From CBDTYW01 sp965364735 (lineage in GTDB: Bacteria > Actinomycetota > Nitriliruptoria > Nitriliruptorales > Nitriliruptoraceae), in contig CBDTYW010000123.1 of the NCBI GenBank assembly GCA_965364735.1, forward strand, positions 1 to 10,635: DNA of 10,635 bases, given 5' to 3'. The notes under the pieces are model-generated. The model was given only the letters and a program-made list of their open reading frames with translations. It was not told the origin of the DNA and searched no databases. Position numbers and translations under genes: made by a program. Below are positions 6,101 through 10,635 of the stretch, in pieces. The stretch's first letter is position 1. Each line of letters opens with the position of its first letter.

Positions 6101-6876
6101 TGGACGAGATGCGCCGCCCGCTGTTCATCGCCGCGCTGCTCTGCCTGCTCGCCGTCGTCGGCCTCGAGGTCGGCAGCACCGCCTTCGTCGCCCCGGTGGC
6201 GGTGTCTCGCTCGGAGATGAACCGGGCCATGGCCGAGCAGGGACTCGACGGAGACGAGCGCGCGGTCGCCCTGGCCGAGATCGCAGCTGCGGGAACGGTG
6301 GACGACCCGCCGGGGCTCGCGATCCCGATGCTGGCGCTCGTCGACGGGATGCTGCTGCTGTCGATGCTGGGGCTCGCGTCCGCGCTCGTCATCCCCCACG
6401 CGGTGCAGGGGCGGGTCGTTCCGGTGGTGAACCTCGTCGTCGCGTTCCTCGCGATCGTCGGCGGGATCCTCGCGATCGTGGTGGCGCTCGTGCTGGTCGT
6501 CCTGATGATCGGGCTCTTCCTCGCTCCGCCGTTCGGCACGATCGCCTACCTCGCCCGGTGGGGGTTCTTCCCGCGGGGAGCAGCCCAGACGCTGCTCAGC
6601 ATCATGCTGCTGCTCCGGATGGGCTTCATCGGCTGCGTCGTGGCCTCGTCGCCCCGACTGCTGAAGCAGAAGGGATTCATGGCGCTCGTCGGGACGGGGC
6701 TCGTGCTGCAGCTGGTGATCGGGCTCGCCCACGGGTTCGCCCCGGGGCCGCTGGTCTCCATCGTCGACGCGATCGTGGCGATCATCGTCGGGATCGTGGG
6801 GGTCGTCTGGGCGATCGTCATCCTCGTCGGGTCGCTGATCGGCACCGCACGCCTCCTGCGCGGACAGCGGACCTGA
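6100..6876 (+). CDS. Polytopic membrane protein of unknown function, last gene of the CIS operon
   Basis: This is a 258-residue integral membrane protein that I cannot assign to a named family. Hydrophobic stretches lie at about 7-31, 73-97, 106-143 (long enough for two helices, with GG at 121-122), 162-182, 192-212 and 219-249, so about six or seven helices. Between the first and second is a soluble loop of some 40 residues (about 33-72, SRSEMNRAMAEQGLDGDERA and on). If the N-terminus with its MDEMRR is cytoplasmic, that loop lies outside. No transporter, protease or kinase motif is visible. ATG 6100 shares one base with the preceding stop (TGATG), which places it in the same operon as the baseplate genes. 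It could support the membrane anchor or protect the cell during firing, but nothing in the sequence decides this. Confidence 0.75.
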   Translation: MDEMRRPLFIAALLCLLAVVGLEVGSTAFVAPVAVSRSEMNRAMAEQGLDGDERAVALAEIAAAGTVDDPPGLAIPMLALVDGMLLLSMLGLASALVIPHAVQGRVVPVVNLVVAFLAIVGGILAIVVALVLVVLMIGLFLAPPFGTIAYLARWGFFPRGAAQTLLSIMLLLRMGFIGCVVASSPRLLKQKGFMALVGTGLVLQLVIGLAHGFAPGPLVSIVDAIVAIIVGIVGVVWAIVILVGSLIGTARLLRGQRT

Positions 6877-6882
6877 CGGTCC
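6869..6882 (+). terminator. Short hairpin at the end of the CIS operon
   Basis: GGACC-TGAC-GGTCC forms a perfect 5-bp stem with a 4-base loop that contains the stop codon of the membrane protein gene. No T-run follows. It is weak but sits where an operon end would be expected, before the separate malic enzyme promoter. Confidence 0.3.
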
Positions 6883-6907
6883 TCCGGACGAAACGATCGG
6901 GCGGGCG

Positions 6908-6913
6908 TAGTGT
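6908..6913 (+). promoter_or_regulatory. Possible -10 box of the malic enzyme promoter
   Basis: TAGTGT fits the TAnnnT form of actinobacterial -10 boxes. A transcript starting about seven bases later would have a leader of roughly 20 bases, with a ribosome site (GGGAG, 6926-6930) nine bases before ATG 6940. No good -35 box is seen at the right spacing (CGGACG at 6885-6890 is poor). Confidence 0.35.
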
Positions 6914-6939
6914 CGCGGGACCCACGGGAGACCGACCAC

Positions 6940-8325
<1,386 letters not shown>

Positions 8326-8346
8326 GCGGCGACCACCGCCGCAGTC

Positions 8347-9156
8347 CTACCGAACGATGGCCTGGCCACCGTTGGCGCGCCAGGTCTGGCCCGTGCACCA
8401 CTTGCTGGCGTCGGACGCGAGGAAGAGGATGAGGTTGGCCTGGTCCTGCGCCTCGCCGATCTTCCGCAGCGGTGAGATCCACTTCATCATCTTCTCGAAC
8501 TCGTCGAGCTTCACCTGGTCGTAGCTGCCGTCCTCCTGCAGCGCCTTCTGCTTCGTGAAGGGCGTGATGGTGGCGCCGGGGGAGATGGTGTTGACGCGGA
8601 TGCCGTGCTTGCCGACCTCGTGCGTCAATGTCATCGTCAGCTGCGCGACCGCGGCCTTGGTCATCGCGTACATGCCGTAGTTCGGGGCGGCGATGTCGAT
8701 CGAGGCGCTGGCGACGTTGATGATCGAGCCGCCGTTCTCGTGCTCCTGCATGGCCCGGGCGGCAGCCTGGCAGCCGAACAGCGTGCCCTTGAGGTTGATC
8801 GCCATGATGCGGTCGAAGTACTCCTCGGTGATGTCGAGCACGTGGCCCTCGGCCGGGACGCCGGCGACGTTGGCCATGATGTGGATCGCGCCGTACTCGG
8901 AGACGCCGCGCGCAACGAGGGCGTCGACCTGCTCCTTGCTGGCGACGTTGACCTGCTGCGCGACGGCCGTGCCGCCCTGGGCGACGATCTGCGCGACCGT
9001 GTCCTCGGCTCCCTCGAGGTTGAGGTCACCGACGACGACGTTCGCGCCCGCGCCCGCAAGGACGATGGCCGTGGCCTCGCCGATGCCGCTCGCGCCGCCG
9101 GTGACGACCGCGGTGCGGCCGGTCAGATCGAATGCTTGCAGGATGGCGTCGTGCAC
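8347..9156 (-). CDS. Short-chain dehydrogenase/reductase (classical SDR), NAD-preferring
   Basis: This 269-residue oxidoreductase has all classical SDR elements. They are the cofactor loop TGGASGIG at 19-26, NVAG at 96-99, and a catalytic tetrad of N121 (INLKG), S150 (NVASAS), Y163 and K167 (YAMTK). Aspartate 44 at the end of the second strand (VVVGDLN) favours NAD(H) over NADP(H). The C-terminus ends TGQTWRANGGQAIVR, the dimer-type tail common in 3-oxoacyl reductase and glucose dehydrogenase-like SDRs. The segment between SPGATITPF and the DQANLILFLASDAS helix is charged and probably covers the substrate. The substrate itself cannot be told from sequence. GTG 9156 is chosen because AGGGGA lies six bases upstream. 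It converges with the malic enzyme gene and diverges from the flavin reductase gene, sharing a regulatory gap with the latter. Confidence 0.93.
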   Translation of the reverse strand: MHDAILQAFDLTGRTAVVTGGASGIGEATAIVLAGAGANVVVGDLNLEGAEDTVAQIVAQGGTAVAQQVNVASKEQVDALVARGVSEYGAIHIMANVAGVPAEGHVLDITEEYFDRIMAINLKGTLFGCQAAARAMQEHENGGSIINVASASIDIAAPNYGMYAMTKAAVAQLTMTLTHEVGKHGIRVNTISPGATITPFTKQKALQEDGSYDQVKLDEFEKMMKWISPLRKIGEAQDQANLILFLASDASKWCTGQTWRANGGQAIVR

Positions 9157-9192
9157 GATGTGTCCCCTGAGGCTGGCAGTGAGGTCGTCGAC

Positions 9193-9207
9193 CTGACGAC
9201 CCGTCAG
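9193..9207. promoter_or_regulatory. Operator-like palindrome at the SDR transcription start
   Basis: CTGACG-ACC-CGTCAG is a perfect inverted repeat with 6-bp arms and a 3-base centre. It lies directly downstream of the SDR -10 box, over the expected transcription start, where a repressor would block initiation. It could also be a short leader hairpin. Confidence 0.45.
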
Positions 9208-9236
9208 ATCCTAGGACCGTGGAGTGGCGCTGCCAA
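9208..9236 (-). promoter_or_regulatory. Sigma70-like promoter of the SDR gene
   Basis: On the minus strand TTGGCA (9236-9231) and TAGGAT (9213-9208) are separated by exactly 17 bases. This predicts a transcript start near 9201 and a leader of about 45 bases before GTG 9156. Confidence 0.6.
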
Positions 9237-9261
9237 TCCCGCGCGTACGGGGCGCGTGTGC

Positions 9262-9291
9262 TTGACCGGCCGGCGTCACGGTGCCTACTGT
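9262..9291 (+). promoter_or_regulatory. Sigma70-like promoter of the flavin reductase gene
   Basis: TTGACC (9262-9267) and TACTGT (9286-9291) are separated by 18 bases. The predicted transcript start near 9298 gives a leader of about 55 bases. It stands back to back with the SDR promoter, with 25 bases between the two -35 boxes. Confidence 0.6.
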
Positions 9292-9330
9292 ATTCGCAAT
9301 GCCGACCGCGCGTTCGCAATCGTGAACAGT
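9287..9330. repeat. Operator-like repeats over the flavin reductase start region
   Basis: TTCGCAAT occurs at 9293-9300 and again at 9313-9320, 20 bases apart, which is about two helical turns. The pair is framed by ACTGT (9287-9291) and ACAGT (9326-9330), an inverted repeat whose left arm overlaps the -10 box. The arrangement suggests a binding site for a dimeric regulator; no regulator gene is visible in the window. Confidence 0.4.
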
Positions 9331-9352
9331 CGGTGCGACGAGGGAGTCAGCG

Positions 9353-9934
9353 ATGTCCGGACGTGAACCGTTGGTCGTGGGTCTTGGAGGCACCACGCGT
9401 GCGAACTCCTCGGGAGAGAAGGCGCTCCGCTACTCGCTCAGGGCTGCCGACGAGATGGGCGCCAAGACCATCGGGTACTACGGCCCGGAGCTCGCCACGC
9501 TGCCGATGTACGCGCCCGAGCTTCCGGAGCGCACCGATCTCGCACAGCGGCTTGTCGCCGATCTCCGCAACGCCGACGCGGTGATCATCTCCGCGCCTGC
9601 CTACCACGGGGTGCTGTCGGGTCTGGTGAAGAACGCGCTCGACTACACCCAGGACATGATGACCGACGACAAGGTGTACTTCGCGGGGCGCGCCGTCGGA
9701 TGCATTGCCGTCGGCGCTGGCTGGCAGGGGATCGTCAACACCCTCGGAACGCTGCGCATGATCACGCACTCGCTCCGTGGTTGGCCGACGCCGATGGGCG
9801 CGGCGATCAACTCGCTCGAGCCGATCTTCGGCGAGGACGGCGACGTCACGGACGAGAAGGTCGCGTTCCAGCTCCGCACGGTCGCGCAGGAGTGCGTCGA
9901 CTTCGCCCGGATGCACATCACCGCGAACGGCTGA
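9353..9934 (+). CDS. NAD(P)H-dependent FMN reductase-like flavoprotein
   Basis: This 193-residue flavodoxin-like protein belongs to the NADPH-dependent FMN reductase group. The first strand and phosphate loop read VVGLGGTTRANSSGEKAL at residues 8-25, with T14, R16, S19 and S20 placed to hold the FMN phosphate. The second flavin-binding loop is ISAPAYHGVLSGLVKNALDY at 79-98, and the third is IAVGAGWQG at 118-126. Such enzymes pass electrons from NAD(P)H to FMN, for free reduced flavin, quinones or a partner monooxygenase. Which applies here cannot be seen. ATG 9353 has a good ribosome site (AGGGAG, 9341-9346, six bases upstream) and its own promoter. Its divergent neighbour is an SDR, so the two may serve the same redox or detoxification route (inference). 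Confidence 0.9.
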   Translation: MSGREPLVVGLGGTTRANSSGEKALRYSLRAADEMGAKTIGYYGPELATLPMYAPELPERTDLAQRLVADLRNADAVIISAPAYHGVLSGLVKNALDYTQDMMTDDKVYFAGRAVGCIAVGAGWQGIVNTLGTLRMITHSLRGWPTPMGAAINSLEPIFGEDGDVTDEKVAFQLRTVAQECVDFARMHITANG

Positions 9935-9954
9935 GCCCGACACCGGCGTCCGGC
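9935..9954. terminator. Weak hairpin between convergent genes
   Basis: GCCCGAC (9935-9941) and GTCCGGC (9948-9954) can pair over seven positions with one mismatch around a 6-base loop, in the 24-base gap between the converging flavin reductase and the downstream minus-strand gene. There is no T-run. The position is right but the pairing is only modest. Confidence 0.25.
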
Positions 9955-9958
9955 AGCG

Positions 9959-10603
9959 TCAGTCTCCGTTGAGCATGTGCCAGAGAGCGTGGGCGTCCTC
10001 GGGGTCCTGCGCGGCTGCAGCGATGCGGCGACGGAGGTCGTCGTCGCTGATCGAGGCGAGCATCCCGAGGAGCTCGTCGGCGCCACCGCAGTCGTGCTCG
10101 GCGTCGCCGGCCCATGCGTCGACGGCATCCTCGACCTCGCGGCTGAGGGCGCCGAGGTCGACCGCACCGGCCGCGTCGAGCGCGGTGGCGTCGATCTTCG
10201 CGCAACGCGTGATGCCGCCGATCAGCACCGTGAGCGCGTCGGTCGGATCGAGCATCGCGGCGAGCTCGGCGCCGATGTTGCAGAACACGGCCTCCGTCCG
10301 GGCGCAGGCGCCGGCAACGCCGAGCAGGGACACCTCGGCGGCTGCGCGGAAGAGCAGCTCATGCCCGGCCGCGCCGTGGTCGTCGCGGGCGGTCAGCAGC
10401 CGGCTGAACAGCGCCGTCGGCTCGTCCATCGCGTCCTCGACCGCCTGGACGGCGTCGTCGGGGAGGCGGTCGCCGGTGGACTGGAGGAGGTCGATGATCG
10501 CCGAGACGGCGATGGGGGCGATGACCATCATCCCGGCGACGTCCTCGGGGGACACGTCGGCGGTGTCGGTCTCGGTCTGGTGGACGTTGTGGTTCTCGAC
10601 CAC
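9959..10603 (-). CDS. Acidic helix-rich protein of unknown function, start uncertain
   Basis: I do not recognise this protein, which is 214 residues long from GTG 10603. It is rich in Ala, Asp, Glu and Leu and reads as a bundle of helices (VAGMMVIAPIAVSAIIDLLQS, HELLFRAAAEVSLLGVAGACA, ADELLGMLASISDDDLRRRIAAAAQ). There is no signal peptide, and the hydrophobic stretches are too short or too interrupted for convincing membrane helices. It has four cysteines, at about 100, 108, 133 and 171. No catalytic motif is visible. GTG 10603 has no clear ribosome site, and the frame stays open to base 10635, encoding a helix-like LERGAALLRR. The true start may therefore lie beyond the window. Codon use matches the neighbours, which supports it being a real gene. 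It converges with the flavin reductase gene. Confidence 0.65.
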   Translation of the reverse strand: MVENHNVHQTETDTADVSPEDVAGMMVIAPIAVSAIIDLLQSTGDRLPDDAVQAVEDAMDEPTALFSRLLTARDDHGAAGHELLFRAAAEVSLLGVAGACARTEAVFCNIGAELAAMLDPTDALTVLIGGITRCAKIDATALDAAGAVDLGALSREVEDAVDAWAGDAEHDCGGADELLGMLASISDDDLRRRIAAAAQDPEDAHALWHMLNGD

Positions 10604-10635
10604 ACGTCGGAGCAGCGCAGCGCCCCGCTCGAGCT

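Noticed and set aside
1..6876. Ordinary prophage tail module
   Set aside because: There are no lysis, integrase, tail-fibre or capsid genes. The tail genes run into coupled membrane proteins and then housekeeping genes, which suits a CIS locus better.
9911..9980. Inverted GCACAT (9913-9918) / ATGTGC (9975-9980) pair across the end of the flavin reductase gene
   Set aside because: It has only six matching bases over a long distance and is likely chance.

Overview
This is a high-GC window with strong GC bias at third codon positions, GTG as well as ATG starts, and dense overlapping genes. That composition and gene content fit an actinobacterium (Actinomycetota). I cannot place it more finely from the sequence.

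Positions 1-6876 (+ strand) are the end of a contractile injection system (CIS) cluster. In order they encode: the C-terminal part of a gpV/VgrG-like spike, a small PAAR-like tip candidate, a gp25-like baseplate wedge protein, a baseplate J-like protein with an extra C-terminal beta-propeller, a P2 gpI/TIGR02242-like tail protein, a one-pass membrane protein with a cytoplasmic Ig-like domain and exported PASTA-like repeats, a small exported or anchored cysteine-containing protein, and a polytopic membrane protein. The first five follow the baseplate gene order of extracellular CIS (eCIS/Afp-type) loci. All seven junctions overlap (ATGA, ATGA, ATGA, 11 bp, 8 bp, GTGA, TGATG), so the three membrane or exported proteins are translationally tied to the baseplate genes. 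The strongest new idea here is a CIS whose baseplate is docked to the cytoplasmic membrane by a PASTA-type cell-wall-facing anchor. Sheath, tube and ATPase genes are not visible; any such genes would lie upstream of position 1.

Positions 6877-8325 carry a separately promoted ACT-domain NAD-type malic enzyme. A perfect 12-bp hairpin overlaps its stop codon and lies between it and a convergent short-chain dehydrogenase (8347-9156, - strand). The dehydrogenase is divergent from an NAD(P)H-dependent FMN reductase-like flavoprotein (9353-9934, +). The 196-bp gap between them holds two back-to-back sigma70-like promoters and several operator-like repeats. The window ends with an unrecognised, helix-rich acidic protein on the - strand (9959 to at least 10603), whose reading frame stays open to the window edge.

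There is no gene-free stretch longer than about 200 bases. I saw no tRNA, rRNA, CRISPR array, insertion sequence or attachment site.
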